Shown: positions 7,292 to 18,214, counted from the first letter of the stretch. The stretch is DNA of 64,000 bases from Thauera sp. 28 (GCF_000310145.2 NZ_AMXA01000004.1:124001-188000); one strand, 5' to 3'. The notes: a model not told the origin generated them from the sequence alone. Numbers and translations: made by a program.

Positions 7292-9109
7292 ATGAGCCAG
7301 CCCACCCCCGACGGCCGCAGCGTGGCCAGCGGCCCGACCAAGATGACCCCCTCCGAAGCCTTCGTCGAAACCCTGGTGGCCAACGGCGTCACCGACATGT
7401 TCGGCATCATGGGCTCGGCCTTCATGGACGCGATGGACATTTTCGCGCCGGCCGGCATCCGGCTGATCCCGGTGGTGCACGAGCAGGGCGCGGGCCACAT
7501 GGCCGACGGCTACTCGCGGGTGTCGGGCCGCCACGGCGTGGTGATCGGCCAGAACGGCCCGGGCATCAGCAACTGCGTGACCGCGATCGGCGCGGCCTAC
7601 TGGGCGCACAGCCCGGTGGTGATCATCACCCCCGAGACGGGCACGATGACGATGGGGCTGGGCGGCTTCCAGGAGTGCAAGCAGCTGCCGATGTTCCAGG
7701 AGTTCACCAAGTACCAGGGCCACGTCACCCACCCGGCGCGCATGGCCGAGTACACCGGTCGCTGCTTCGACCGGGCGATGAGCGAGATGGGCCCGACGCA
7801 GCTGAACATTCCGCGCGACTACTTCTACGGCGAGATCACCTGCGAGATCCCCAAGCCGGCGCGGCTGGACCGTGGCGCGGGCGGCGAGCAAAGCCTCAAT
7901 GAAGCGGCCGAGCTGCTGGCCAAGGCCAAGTTCCCGGTGATCATCTCGGGCGGCGGCGTGGTGATGGCCGACGCGATCGAGGAGTGCAAGGCGCTGGCCG
8001 AGCGCCTGGGCGCGCCGGTGGTCAACAGCTACCTGCACAACGACTCGTTCCCGGCGAGCCACCCGCTGTGGTGCGGCCCGCTGGGCTACCAGGGCTCGAA
8101 GGCGGCGATGAAGCTGATCAGCCAGGCCGACGTGGTGGTGGCGCTGGGTTCGCGCCTGGGCCCGTTCGGTACGCTGCCGCAGCACGGCATGGACTACTGG
8201 CCCAAGAACGCGAAGATCATCCAGATCGACGCGGACAACAAGATGCTCGGGCTGGTGAAGAAGATCTCGGTGGGCATCTGCGGTGATGCCAAGGCGGCGG
8301 CGGTGGCACTGACGGCGCGGCTCGCGAATCGTGCGCTCGACTGCGACGCCACCAAGGGCGAGCGCGCGGCGAAGATCGCCGCCGAGAAAGCCGCGTGGGA
8401 GAAGGAGCTCGACGAATGGACGCACGAGCGCGACCCGTTCAGCCTGGACATGATCGAAGAGAACGCCAAGGAGAAGCCGTTCTCGGGCGGCGAGTACCTG
8501 CACCCGCGCCAGGTGCTGCGCGAGCTCGAGAAGGCGATGCCCGAGGACGTGATGGTGTCGACCGACATCGGCAACATCAACTCGGTGGCCAACAGCTACC
8601 TGCGCTTTGAGAAGCCGAGGAGCTTCTTCGCGGCGATGAGCTTTGGCAACTGCGGCTACGCCTTCCCGACCATCATCGGCGCCAAGGTGGCCGCGCCGCA
8701 CCGTCCGGCGGTGTCGTACGCGGGTGACGGCGCCTGGGGCATGAGCCTGATGGAGACGATGACCTGCGTGCGCCACAACATTCCGGTGACCGCGGTGGTG
8801 TTCCACAACCGTCAGTGGGGTGCGGAGAAGAAGAACCAGGTGGACTTCTACAACCGCCGCTTCGTCGCTGGCGAGCTGGACAACCAGAGCTTTGCCGAGA
8901 TCGCGCGCGCGATGGGTGCCGAGGGCATCACGGTCGATCGTCTGGAGGACGTGGGGCCGGCGCTGAAGAAGGCGATCGACCTGCAGATGAACCACGGCAA
9001 GACGACGATCATCGAGATCATGTGCACGCGCGAGCTGGGCGACCCGTTCCGCCGTGACGCGCTCTCCAAGCCGGTGCGATTCCTCGACAAGTACAAGGAC
9101 TACGTCTGA
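7292..9109 (+). CDS. xsc: Sulfoacetaldehyde acetyltransferase
   Basis: Converts sulfoacetaldehyde and phosphate to acetyl phosphate and sulfite, the desulfonation step of taurine breakdown, in the cytoplasm with thiamine diphosphate and Mg2+. The 605-residue length is normal for Xsc. The N-terminal half carries the catalytic glutamate segment PVVHEQGAGHMADGYSR near residues 50-70. The C-terminal half holds the ThDP motif starting GDGAWGMSLMETM and ending in VVFHN. AGGAG lies 5 nt before ATG 7292. Codon use is strongly GC-biased, as in a highly expressed gene. The tauR/tauXY/tauKLM/tauZ neighbours support the Xsc assignment over other ThDP enzymes. A 13-bp hairpin follows the stop. Confidence 0.96.
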   Translation: MSQPTPDGRSVASGPTKMTPSEAFVETLVANGVTDMFGIMGSAFMDAMDIFAPAGIRLIPVVHEQGAGHMADGYSRVSGRHGVVIGQNGPGISNCVTAIGAAYWAHSPVVIITPETGTMTMGLGGFQECKQLPMFQEFTKYQGHVTHPARMAEYTGRCFDRAMSEMGPTQLNIPRDYFYGEITCEIPKPARLDRGAGGEQSLNEAAELLAKAKFPVIISGGGVVMADAIEECKALAERLGAPVVNSYLHNDSFPASHPLWCGPLGYQGSKAAMKLISQADVVVALGSRLGPFGTLPQHGMDYWPKNAKIIQIDADNKMLGLVKKISVGICGDAKAAAVALTARLANRALDCDATKGERAAKIAAEKAAWEKELDEWTHERDPFSLDMIEENAKEKPFSGGEYLHPRQVLRELEKAMPEDVMVSTDIGNINSVANSYLRFEKPRSFFAAMSFGNCGYAFPTIIGAKVAAPHRPAVSYAGDGAWGMSLMETMTCVRHNIPVTAVVFHNRQWGAEKKNQVDFYNRRFVAGELDNQSFAEIARAMGAEGITVDRLEDVGPALKKAIDLQMNHGKTTIIEIMCTRELGDPFRRDALSKPVRFLDKYKDYV

Positions 9110-9131
9110 GCGACGGCAGCTTCCTCCGCCT

Positions 9132-9166
9132 GCTGCCGCAGCGCCGCCCATGCGCGCTGCGGCAGC
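9132..9166 (+). terminator. 13-bp perfect hairpin between xsc and tauZ
   Basis: GCTGCCGCAGCGC (9132-9144) and GCGCTGCGGCAGC (9154-9166) form a perfect stem with a 9-nt loop, followed by GTTTACC. The T-run is short, so partial termination or xsc mRNA stabilisation is more likely than complete termination. It would set xsc transcript levels above those of tauZ and the thi genes. Confidence 0.55.
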
Positions 9167-9212
9167 GTTTACCCGGCCCCGACGGCTTCCTCGCGACACG
9201 GATCGCCTGCTC

Positions 9213-10253
9213 ATGAACGCTCAGACCAAGCCCCTCTCAGTGCCGATGTTTACCGAACTTCGCCGGCTGCTGCCCGGATTCATGCTGTGCGGCGTGATCG
9301 CGATCACCGCAGCCTTCGTGTCCGAGCACTATGGCGGCCCGAAATTCCTCTATGCGTTGCTCATCGGCATCGCCTTCCACTTCCTCTCCGATAACGACAA
9401 GTGCATTCCGGGTATCGAGTTCTCGGCCAAGAAGCTTGTCCGCCTCGGTGTTGCCCTGCTCGGCGCACGCATTGCCATCAGCGATGTGTCCGATCTCGGT
9501 TTGGCCGGTGTCGGTGCGTTGGCCGGCGCGACGGTGCTCACCATCGGCTTCGGCATGTTCATGGCTCGCGTGCTCGGCCTGCCGTCGATGCTTGGCTTGA
9601 TCTCGGGCGGCGCTACCGGCATCTGCGGCATCTCGGCCGCGATGGCGATCTCGGCCACGCTGCCGCAGACCAAGGAGAACGAGCACTACACCCTGCTTAC
9701 GGCGATCGGCGTCGCCACCTTCTCGACCGCGGCCATGATCCTCTATCCACTTGTGGTTTCGGCGGGCGGATTGTCGGTGGGCGAGGCCGGCATGTTCCTG
9801 GGTGGCTCAATCCACGACGTGGCGCAGGTCGTCGGTGCCGCCTTCATGATCTCGCCCGCGGTCGGCGATGCGGCGACGCTGGCGAAGATGTTCCGCGTGG
9901 CCATGCTGGTGCCCGTGGTGATGGTGCTGGCGCTGAGCTTTCGGGCCGAGTCTGCCCGGACTGCGGGTGGCGGCGCGAAGAGAGCCCCCTTGTTGCCCTT
10001 CTTCCTGGTTGCGTTCGCTGCCCTGGTCGTGATCAACAGCTTCGGCTGGATCCCCGCCGAAGTGGTCGCAGTGAGTTCTGACGTTTCGCGTTGGTGCCTG
10101 GTGATCTCGATCGCGGCGCTTGGCGTCAAGACCTCGTTCGAGAAGCTCGCCGCCCTGGGCTGGAAGCCGATCGTGCTGCTGTCGAGCGAGACCCTGTTCA
10201 TCGCCCTCTACATGCTCGCGATCGTGTTCCTGACGCGCCTGCTGTCCGCCTGA
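9213..10253 (+). CDS. tauZ: YeiH/TauZ-family putative sulfate/sulfite exporter
   Basis: An inner-membrane protein of 346 residues with about ten hydrophobic segments, in the UPF0324/YeiH family (PF03601). Family hallmarks are KLVRLGVALLGARIAISD near residue 75, SGGATGICGISAAMAI near 135, and GGSIHDVAQVVGAAF near 195. Members placed next to xsc have been named TauZ and proposed to export the sulfite or sulfate released by Xsc. The role rests on gene context, not on biochemistry I know of. The gene lies 103 nt after xsc, beyond a hairpin, and 21 nt before thiC. ATG 9213 gives a clean N-terminus; its ribosome site is weak. Confidence 0.88.
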   Translation: MNAQTKPLSVPMFTELRRLLPGFMLCGVIAITAAFVSEHYGGPKFLYALLIGIAFHFLSDNDKCIPGIEFSAKKLVRLGVALLGARIAISDVSDLGLAGVGALAGATVLTIGFGMFMARVLGLPSMLGLISGGATGICGISAAMAISATLPQTKENEHYTLLTAIGVATFSTAAMILYPLVVSAGGLSVGEAGMFLGGSIHDVAQVVGAAFMISPAVGDAATLAKMFRVAMLVPVVMVLALSFRAESARTAGGGAKRAPLLPFFLVAFAALVVINSFGWIPAEVVAVSSDVSRWCLVISIAALGVKTSFEKLAALGWKPIVLLSSETLFIALYMLAIVFLTRLLSA

Positions 10254-12191
<1,938 letters not shown>

Positions 12192-12199
12192 CTGAAATG

Positions 12200-12400
12200 A
12201 TGAATGTGACCTTCAACGGCAAGACCGAGATCCTGAACCACCGCCTGACCGTTCGCGACATGCTCGAGCGCATGGGCCTGGCCGGCAAGCGCGTTGCCGT
12301 CGAGCGCAATGGCACGGTCGTGCCGCGGGCAGAACACGGCGAGGTGCTGCTCCACGACGGCGACCGCATCGAGGTGATCGCTGCCGTCGGCGGCGGCTGA
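12200..12400 (+). CDS. thiS: Sulfur carrier protein ThiS
   Basis: A ubiquitin-fold sulfur carrier of 66 residues that delivers thiocarboxylate sulfur to ThiG for the thiazole ring. The frame runs from ATG 12200 (an adjacent in-frame ATG lies at 12197 and a GTG at 12188 inside thiC) to TGA 12398-12400. It shows the [13 protein letters not shown] helix, [15 protein letters not shown], and the essential C-terminal di-glycine (VGGG) that is adenylated. It starts 8 nt after thiC and lies 39 nt before thiG. Easy to miss because a long alternative frame of thiC reads into it. Confidence 0.93.
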   Translation: MNVTFNGKTEILNHRLTVRDMLERMGLAGKRVAVERNGTVVPRAEHGEVLLHDGDRIEVIAAVGGG

Positions 12401-12439
12401 CAGCAATTTCTGCAGTTTCGACTGCACCGGGAGACCCTC

Positions 12440-13240
12440 ATGAACGACCCTTTGGTCATCGCTGGCAAGACCTATGATTCGCGCCTGCTCGTGGGCACGG
12501 GCAAGTACAAGGACTTTGACGAGACGCGCCTGGCCGTCGAGGCGAGCGGCGCGGAGATCGTCACGGTCGCCATCCGTCGCACCAACATCGGCCAGAGCGT
12601 GGGCGAGCCGAGCCTGCTCGACTACCTGCCGCCTTCGCGTTACACGTATCTGCCCAATACGGCCGGCTGCTACACGGCCGACGATGCGGTGCGCACCCTG
12701 CGCCTGGCGCGCGAGCTGCTCGATGGCCACGCCCTGGCGAAGCTCGAGGTGCTCGGTGACCCGACCAACCTCTACCCCAACATGCCCGAGACGCTGAAGG
12801 CGGCGAAGGAGCTGGTTCGGGATGGCTTCGACGTCATGGTGTATTGTTCGGACGACCCGATTCAGGCGCGCATGCTCGAGGACATCGGCTGCGCCGCAGT
12901 GATGCCTCTGGCCTCGATCATCGGTTCGGGCATGGGTATCCTCAATCCGTGGAACCTGCGTCTGATCATCGATAATGCGCGGGTTCCGGTACTGGTCGAT
13001 GCGGGCGTGGGCACGGCGTCGGACGCGGCGATCGCCATGGAGCTGGGCTGTGACGCGGTGCTGATGAATTCCGCCATCTCCCATGCGCGCAATCCGGTGC
13101 TGATGGCCAGTGCGATGAAGAAGGGCGTCCGGGCGGGCCGCGAGGCCTTTCTTGCCGGACGCATGCCACGCAAGCTGTACACAGCGGAGCCCTCGTCTCC
13201 CATGCAGGGGATGATCGCTCCGGTTGCGCGGGCGGCCTGA
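12440..13240 (+). CDS. thiG: Thiazole synthase
   Basis: Builds the thiazole phosphate half of thiamine from deoxyxylulose phosphate, dehydroglycine and ThiS thiocarboxylate. The 266-residue TIM-barrel protein starts with [20 protein letters not shown] and carries [11 protein letters not shown] (Schiff-base region), [15 protein letters not shown], the [13 protein letters not shown] strand, and the phosphate-binding [18 protein letters not shown] near residue 190. GGGAGA lies upstream of ATG 12440. The operon order thiC-thiS-thiG is common, but placement inside a taurine cluster is not. ThiE, ThiD and the dehydroglycine-forming enzyme (ThiO/ThiH) are not in the window. Confidence 0.96.
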   Translation: MNDPLVIAGKTYDSRLLVGTGKYKDFDETRLAVEASGAEIVTVAIRRTNIGQSVGEPSLLDYLPPSRYTYLPNTAGCYTADDAVRTLRLARELLDGHALAKLEVLGDPTNLYPNMPETLKAAKELVRDGFDVMVYCSDDPIQARMLEDIGCAAVMPLASIIGSGMGILNPWNLRLIIDNARVPVLVDAGVGTASDAAIAMELGCDAVLMNSAISHARNPVLMASAMKKGVRAGREAFLAGRMPRKLYTAEPSSPMQGMIAPVARAA

Positions 13241-13329
13241 GGTCGGCCGCCGTCGCGTGGAAGGGCTCTCGCGGCGCTTGCGTTCCTTGCACGGTGCAGG
13301 AGTGCGGTGCTCGGGGGCGTAGTGAGGGA

Positions 13330-14847
13330 ATGCGAGAGTCGATGAGTGTCAAACCCACAGGGACAATGTGGCAGCAGCTGTTCCAGCGGTCCACGTCCGC
13401 CGGGCTGAGTCTGCAGGCACAGATCCGTGAGATGCTGGTGATGGCCATCCTGGATGGCCAGCTTCCGCTCGATGCGCCGCTTCCGTCGAGCCGGGAGCTG
13501 GCCGCACAACTGGGCGTCGCGCGCAACACGGTGGTGATCGCTTACCAGCAGCTTGCCGACGAAGGCTATCTGCTGTCGCGCGAGCGCAAGGGGCATTTCG
13601 TCAATCCGGAGATGCTCGAGGGGCGTGCTGCGCGTGCTGCCGGCCCGGCGCCGGCCCCCGCCCCTGCACATGCGCCCGACTGGGGGCGGCGTTTCCGCTT
13701 TCGTCCATCGGCGCAGCGCAACATCGAGAAGCGCTCGGACTGGCAGCGCTATCCGTACCCGTTCCTCTACGCGCAGTTCGACGCAAGCCTGTTTCCGACC
13801 GCGGACTGGCGTGAATGCTGCATGAAGACGCTCGGCGCGCTCGAGATCAGCGAGTGGGCACAGGACATGATCCTGCGTGACGACGAGTCGCTCGTACGGC
13901 AGATCCGTACCCGCGTGCTGCCGCGACGCGGCGTGTGGGCCTCGGACGATGAGATCGTCGTCACCGTCGGTGCCCAGCAGGCGCTCTATCTGCTTGCCGA
14001 CCTGCTGGTCGGTGCCACAACGGCGGTGGGCATCGAGAACCCCGGCTATCCCGACGCCCGCAACATCTTCAGCAGTCGCAGCCCGGACATCATCGACCTT
14101 GCGGTCGACGGTGAGGGGCTGGTGCCGAACGAATCGTTGGCGCGCTGCGATTACGTCTATGTCACGCCGAGCTACCAGTGCCCCACCCAGGTCACGATGT
14201 CGATGACCAGGCGCGAGACGCTGCTGCGCATGGCCGAGGCGTCCGACTTCGTCCTCATCGAGGACGACTACGACAGCGAGAACCCCTTCGAGGGCGAGCC
14301 TGCACCGGCACTCAAGAGCCTCGATCGCCACGACCGGGTGATCTATGTCGGTAGCTTGTCGAAGAGCCTCGCGCCCGGGCTGCGGCTGGGTTACGTGGTC
14401 GGGCCGGCGGAGCTCATCCGCGAACTGCGCGGCATGCGGCGCCTCAACTTGCGTCATCCGACCGCCTTCATGCAGCGCGCCTTTGCGCTCTTTCTCTCGC
14501 TCGGGCATCACGACGCGCTGCTGCGCAGACTGTCCGCAGCACATCATGAGCGCGCACAGTGCCTGACCGCTGCGCTGTCTCGTCATTTGCCCGAGGTGCG
14601 CCATCAGCCGATCACCGGCGGTTCGGCGTGTTGGGTCGAGGGGCCTGACTGGCTCGATGCCGCGGTACTGGCGAGCGCAGCCGAGCGCGAAGGGGTGCTG
14701 ATCGAACCCGGGAGCGTCTTCTTCAACGCTGATCCGCCGCCGCGCAACTGCTTCCGGCTCGGTTTCTCGTCGATCTCGAAGGACCGCATCGAGCCCGGTA
14801 TCCGCGTGCTGGGCGAGGTTCTGCGCGCGCTGCGCCCACAAGCCTGA
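13330..14847 (+). CDS. tauR: MocR-type transcriptional regulator, probable TauR
   Basis: A GntR/aminotransferase fusion of about 505 residues. The N-terminal winged helix (about 25-90) contains LPSSRELAAQLGVARNTVV. The rest is a fold-type I PLP domain, with EDDYDSENPFEGEP for cofactor pyridine contact and SLSKSLAPGLRLGY holding the Schiff-base lysine. TauR of Rhodobacter is of this type and activates taurine genes, and the position next to tauXY supports the same role here. The paired ACTGGYCC motif just downstream is a likely target. Start uncertain: ATG 13330 and ATG 13342 are both in frame; GAGAG lies just before 13342. No strong promoter is visible upstream, so it may be read with thiG. 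Confidence 0.88.
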   Translation: MRESMSVKPTGTMWQQLFQRSTSAGLSLQAQIREMLVMAILDGQLPLDAPLPSSRELAAQLGVARNTVVIAYQQLADEGYLLSRERKGHFVNPEMLEGRAARAAGPAPAPAPAHAPDWGRRFRFRPSAQRNIEKRSDWQRYPYPFLYAQFDASLFPTADWRECCMKTLGALEISEWAQDMILRDDESLVRQIRTRVLPRRGVWASDDEIVVTVGAQQALYLLADLLVGATTAVGIENPGYPDARNIFSSRSPDIIDLAVDGEGLVPNESLARCDYVYVTPSYQCPTQVTMSMTRRETLLRMAEASDFVLIEDDYDSENPFEGEPAPALKSLDRHDRVIYVGSLSKSLAPGLRLGYVVGPAELIRELRGMRRLNLRHPTAFMQRAFALFLSLGHHDALLRRLSAAHHERAQCLTAALSRHLPEVRHQPITGGSACWVEGPDWLDAAVLASAAEREGVLIEPGSVFFNADPPPRNCFRLGFSSISKDRIEPGIRVLGEVLRALRPQA

Positions 14848-14869
14848 AGAGGGCGTGCGGGCCACGCGG

Positions 14870-14900
14870 ACTGGCCCAAACGATTGTTCCGAACTGGTCC
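14870..14900 (+). promoter_or_regulatory. Direct repeat ACTGGYCC, candidate TauR operator of tauXY
   Basis: ACTGGCCC (14870-14877) and ACTGGTCC (14893-14900) are spaced 23 bp start to start, about two helical turns. Extended copies CTGGCCCAAA and CTGGTCCTAC each match 8 of 10 positions of CTGGACYTAA, the R. capsulatus TauR repeat as I recall it. A possible -10 (TAATGT, 14924-14929) without a good -35 lies downstream, so the repeat would sit about 36 to 66 bp upstream of the transcript start, a typical activator position. Confidence 0.5.
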
Positions 14901-15005
14901 TACGCAGCCGCCTCCGCGATCCCTAATGTGCACCTCAGACGCTGCCGCTGACCCGCTCCGGGGGCGGACAGCGATGACAAGCCAAAGGGACCCATGGAGA
15001 CGCAG

Positions 15006-15392
15006 ATGACCCAACCCACAGTCGATTTCCTGCAAGCCTTCAGCGATGCGTGGAACCGCCACGACATCGACGCCTTGATGAGCTTCATGGCCGAGGATTG
15101 CTCCTTCCACGCCGTTGCCGGCCCCGATCTTCTCGGCCGCAGCTTTGTCGGTCGCGAGGCTGTGCGCCAGGGCTTCGAGCTTGCCTGGCAGACCTTCCCC
15201 GATGCCGCCTGGCTCGACCCCGACCACTTCGTCGTGGGCAACCGCGGCGTCACCGAATCGACGTTCTCGGGCACGAAGGCCGACGGCACGCGCATCGAGG
15301 CGCGCATGGTCGATGTGTTCACCTTCCACAACGGCAAGATTGCGGTCAAGAACGCCTACCGCAAGGACCGTCCGCCGGTCGTCGGCGCCTGA
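15006..15392 (+). CDS. tauX: Taurine dehydrogenase small subunit (SnoaL/NTF2-like)
   Basis: A small soluble protein of 128 residues with an NTF2/SnoaL-like cone fold. Visible features are FLQAFSDAWNRHDIDALMSF at residues 7-26, EDCSFHAVAG, the GREAVRQGFELAWQTFPDA helix, and the C-terminal strands DVFTFHNGKIAVKNAYRKDR. It precedes the FAD subunit tauY by 36 nt, the arrangement of the TauXY taurine dehydrogenase of Rhodobacter and Paracoccus. The assignment rests on that context. I chose ATG 15006 because GGAG (14996-14999) lies 6 nt upstream; the in-frame ATG at 14994 has AAGGGA only 3 nt away. Whether it has a catalytic or only a structural role is unknown. Confidence 0.8.
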   Translation: MTQPTVDFLQAFSDAWNRHDIDALMSFMAEDCSFHAVAGPDLLGRSFVGREAVRQGFELAWQTFPDAAWLDPDHFVVGNRGVTESTFSGTKADGTRIEARMVDVFTFHNGKIAVKNAYRKDRPPVVGA

Positions 15393-15428
15393 TCCGGCCG
15401 CACGGCTTCACCGACGAGGATTCCGGAC

Positions 15429-16868
15429 ATGGATGCAGCAAGCCTCAAGCAGCTGGCCGCCAGCGGCAAGCCAACGCCCGCGGCGCGGCCTTATGACCCG
15501 GCCTACGATCCGCTGGTATCGGCCACGCCCGGCCACGGTCGCGAATACGCGCCCACCTATTGGATCGGCACTGCCGGCGAGCCGCCGGAAGACGATGGCC
15601 CGATCACCCATGACATCGACGTCGATGTGGCCATCATCGGCTCCGGCTTCACAGGGCTCACCACGGCGATCTTCCTGGCCCAGGAGTACGGCATCAAGGC
15701 AACCGTGCTCGAAGCCAACCGTACCGCCTGGGGGTGCAGCGTGCGCAACGGCGGACAGGCGCAGTGCGCCTCGGGCCGCCTCAAGCGCTCGCAGTGGATC
15801 GAGCGCTGGGGCCTGGAGACCGCGCTCAAGATGCACCGCGAATGCGTCGACGGCATGGAAAACTTCAAGGCGCTGATCAAGGACATCGACTGCGACCCGC
15901 AGCCCGGTGGGCACCTCTACATCGCCCACCGCGACAAGGTCATGCCCACGCTGGAGAAGGAAGCGCGACTCCTGCGCGAAACCTTCAAGTACGACGCCCG
16001 CATCCTGGACGCGGAGACGGTCAGGCGCGAGTACGTCGACGACAAGGAAGCCTGTGGCGCCATGCACGAGCCCGAAGGCATCGGCATCCATGCCGGCAAG
16101 CTCGCCTTCGGCTACCTCAAGAAGGCGCGTGCTCTGGGGGCGACGGTACACCCCGCCAGCCCGGTCCAGGGTTGGGAGACGCGCAACGGTGTGCACTACC
16201 TGCGCACACCGGGTGGCGTGGTACGGGCTCGCGCGGTGGGCGTCGCCACCGGTGGCTACACGTCGAACAGCCTGCACCCCGAGCTCAGGAATCGCCTGCT
16301 GCCGATTCTGTCGAATTCCATCGTAACGCGGCCACTGACCGAAGCGGAGATCGACGCCTGCAACTTCCGTACGACGCAGGTCATCACCGATACCCGCGTA
16401 CTGCGCCACTACTACCGGCTGATGCCCGACAACCGGGTGCAGATCGGTAGCCGCAGTGCCATCACCGGGCGTGATGCGCCGCAGCAGAAGTACGAGAACT
16501 TCCTGATCCGCGACCTGCATCGCAAGTTTCCCGCGCTGGAAGGCATCCAGATCGACTACTCGTGGTGGGGCTGGGTGGATGTGAGTCACGACATGATGCC
16601 GCGCATCTACCAGCCGGACCCGGCGCAGACCATCTACTACGCGCTGGGCTACGGCGGCAACGGGGTCATGTACTCGGCCCAGGCCGGGCGCCGCCTGGCG
16701 CAGTGGATCGCGGGCGAGGGCAGGACGCTGGATCTGCCGATCTTCACTTCGAAACTGCCGTTCCCGAATGTGCGTGAGATGGTCGAGTCGCAGGCTTTCG
16801 CACCCTTCCGCCGGTTTGGCCAATGGTGGCTGTATCGCTGGTACCACCTCAAGGACGAGGTGCTCTGA
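15429..16868 (+). CDS. tauY: Taurine dehydrogenase large subunit (FAD-dependent DadA-like oxidoreductase)
   Basis: An FAD enzyme of 479 residues in the D-amino-acid oxidase/DadA superfamily. The dinucleotide motif IIGSGFTGL lies near residues 70-78 after a 65-residue N-terminal extension that includes a PxYDPAYDP-type repeat also seen in gamma-glutamylputrescine oxidases. CSVRNGGQAQ near residue 100 is the conserved flavin-contacting segment, and GYGGNGVMYSAQAGRRLAQW near 415 is the C-terminal FAD motif. Expected reaction: oxidative deamination of taurine to sulfoacetaldehyde, with electrons passed to cytochrome c. The context (tauX before, tauKLM after, xsc nearby) decides between taurine and other amines. 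Confidence 0.85.
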   Translation: MDAASLKQLAASGKPTPAARPYDPAYDPLVSATPGHGREYAPTYWIGTAGEPPEDDGPITHDIDVDVAIIGSGFTGLTTAIFLAQEYGIKATVLEANRTAWGCSVRNGGQAQCASGRLKRSQWIERWGLETALKMHRECVDGMENFKALIKDIDCDPQPGGHLYIAHRDKVMPTLEKEARLLRETFKYDARILDAETVRREYVDDKEACGAMHEPEGIGIHAGKLAFGYLKKARALGATVHPASPVQGWETRNGVHYLRTPGGVVRARAVGVATGGYTSNSLHPELRNRLLPILSNSIVTRPLTEAEIDACNFRTTQVITDTRVLRHYYRLMPDNRVQIGSRSAITGRDAPQQKYENFLIRDLHRKFPALEGIQIDYSWWGWVDVSHDMMPRIYQPDPAQTIYYALGYGGNGVMYSAQAGRRLAQWIAGEGRTLDLPIFTSKLPFPNVREMVESQAFAPFRRFGQWWLYRWYHLKDEVL

Positions 16869-17025
16869 AACTGGCGTACGGCCTTGATCGTATCGAACAA
16901 GCAAGGAGGACGAAGGCCCCGGAATGACACCCCGTCCAGCGGACGGGTGGTGCACCATGCAGCAAACCGCAGTACCCGCAGCAGCCAGACCTACAAGACC
17001 ACCCCTAGTGATCGAGGAGACAACC

Positions 17026-18024
17026 ATGAAGATCCGTAAATCCGTACTGATGCCGATGCTCGCCGCCGCCAGCCTGATGCTGAGCGCACCCGGCGCCATC
17101 GCGGCCACCTTCAAGATGGCGATCGGTGATGCTGCCGGCGGTACCCAATGGGAGCTCGCCACCAGCTTTGCCAAGAGTTTCAGCGACAAGACCGGCGGCA
17201 AGCACAAGGTCGATCTGTTCCCCAACGGCCAGCTCGGCGACGAGCAGGATACGGTGAACAACGCGGCGATGGGGCTGCTGGACTTCTCCGTTCTCGCCAT
17301 CAACAACGTAACGCCCTTCTCGCCGACCGTCGGCGTACTGACCCTGCCCTACGTCATCCAGAGCGCGGAAGACGCCAAGACGCTGACTCAGGGTGCGGTG
17401 GGCCAGGAGCTGGTGGACAACACCATTCGCGACGCCGGCGTACGCATCGTGGGCTGGGCTTATTCGGGCTTTCGCGTACTGACCAACTCCAAGCGCCCGG
17501 TGACGACGCTCGCCGACCTCAAGGGCTTGGTGATCCGGGTGCCGAAGAACGAGATCATGATCTCGACCTATCAGTCCTGGGGGATCAACCCGACGCCGAT
17601 GTCGTGGTCCGAGACCTTCACCGCCCTGCAGCAACGTGTGGTGGATGGCCAGGACAACCCCTACATCACCATCTCGGCGATGAAGTTCAACGAAGTCCAG
17701 AAGTACATCACCAACATCCGCTACATCTTCTCGCTCGAGCCGCTGATCATGAGCGAGCAGGTTTTCCAGGCGCAGAAACCGGACGTGCAGCAGGCTATCC
17801 TTGAAGCGGGTCGTGAAGCGACCGAACACAGCTTCAAGTACCTGTTGGAGACCGAGGAGCAGATTCGCGCCGACCTGGCCGCCAAGGGCATGGAGATCGT
17901 CGATCCTGCCGACGGCGAGAAGGAGTGGATCGAGAAGGCCACGACTGCCGTGTGGCCGAAGTTCCACAAGAGCATCGGCGGCAAGGACAAGCTCGACGCC
18001 GTCCTCAAGGCACTGGGCCGCTGA
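17026..18024 (+). CDS. tauK: TRAP transporter substrate-binding protein, probable taurine binder
   Basis: Periplasmic binding protein, 332 residues. It has a clear signal peptide (KIRKSVLMPMLAAASLML, then a GAIAA cleavage region near residue 25). LADLKGLVIRVP near residue 165 carries the conserved ligand-contacting arginine, and LQQRVVDGQDNP near 208 is the family's signature helix. GAGGAGACAACC precedes ATG 17026. It lies between taurine dehydrogenase and the permeases tauL/tauM, matching the TauKLM layout in Rhodobacter sphaeroides, which supports taurine as the ligand. The upstream 157 nt hold a 7-bp hairpin (16931-16947) but no clear promoter, so it is probably read from tauX. A very strong hairpin follows. 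Confidence 0.88.
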   Translation: MKIRKSVLMPMLAAASLMLSAPGAIAATFKMAIGDAAGGTQWELATSFAKSFSDKTGGKHKVDLFPNGQLGDEQDTVNNAAMGLLDFSVLAINNVTPFSPTVGVLTLPYVIQSAEDAKTLTQGAVGQELVDNTIRDAGVRIVGWAYSGFRVLTNSKRPVTTLADLKGLVIRVPKNEIMISTYQSWGINPTPMSWSETFTALQQRVVDGQDNPYITISAMKFNEVQKYITNIRYIFSLEPLIMSEQVFQAQKPDVQQAILEAGREATEHSFKYLLETEEQIRADLAAKGMEIVDPADGEKEWIEKATTAVWPKFHKSIGGKDKLDAVLKALGR

Positions 18025-18030
18025 TGTAAT

Positions 18031-18097
18031 CCCCTGCCACGGCCCTTGCGATTGCGCGGCACCCCGCCGCAATCTTTCGCAAGGGCCGTGACAGGGG
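18031..18097 (+). terminator. 67-nt extended stem-loop after tauK
   Basis: Bases 18031-18050 pair with 18078-18097 over 20 positions with a single mismatch, and an inner hairpin (18051-18060 with 18066-18073, small bulge) continues the rod. No T-run follows. This should block 3' exonucleases and stop part of the transcripts, giving far more TauK than TauL/TauM, as in other binding-protein operons. Confidence 0.75.
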
Positions 18098-18214
18098 CGC
18101 CCGAAGCACTTCTCTACCCCAACGCGTCGTTCGCGCTGCCGGCGCAGCGCCCCGCCCGGTGCAGGCGCCCACGGCCGCCTCGGACGCGTTACGCCTCAGC
18201 CAGGGAGAGCCGCC

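Noticed and set aside
7217..9214. A 665-codon open frame antisense to xsc
   Set aside because: It is rich in Arg/His/Leu, with no domain motifs; it mirrors the GC-rich codon pattern of xsc. The xsc frame has full catalytic motifs.
15408..17306. A 632-codon antisense frame over tauY and tauK
   Set aside because: No recognisable motif, no ribosome site; tauY and tauK are well supported on the other strand.
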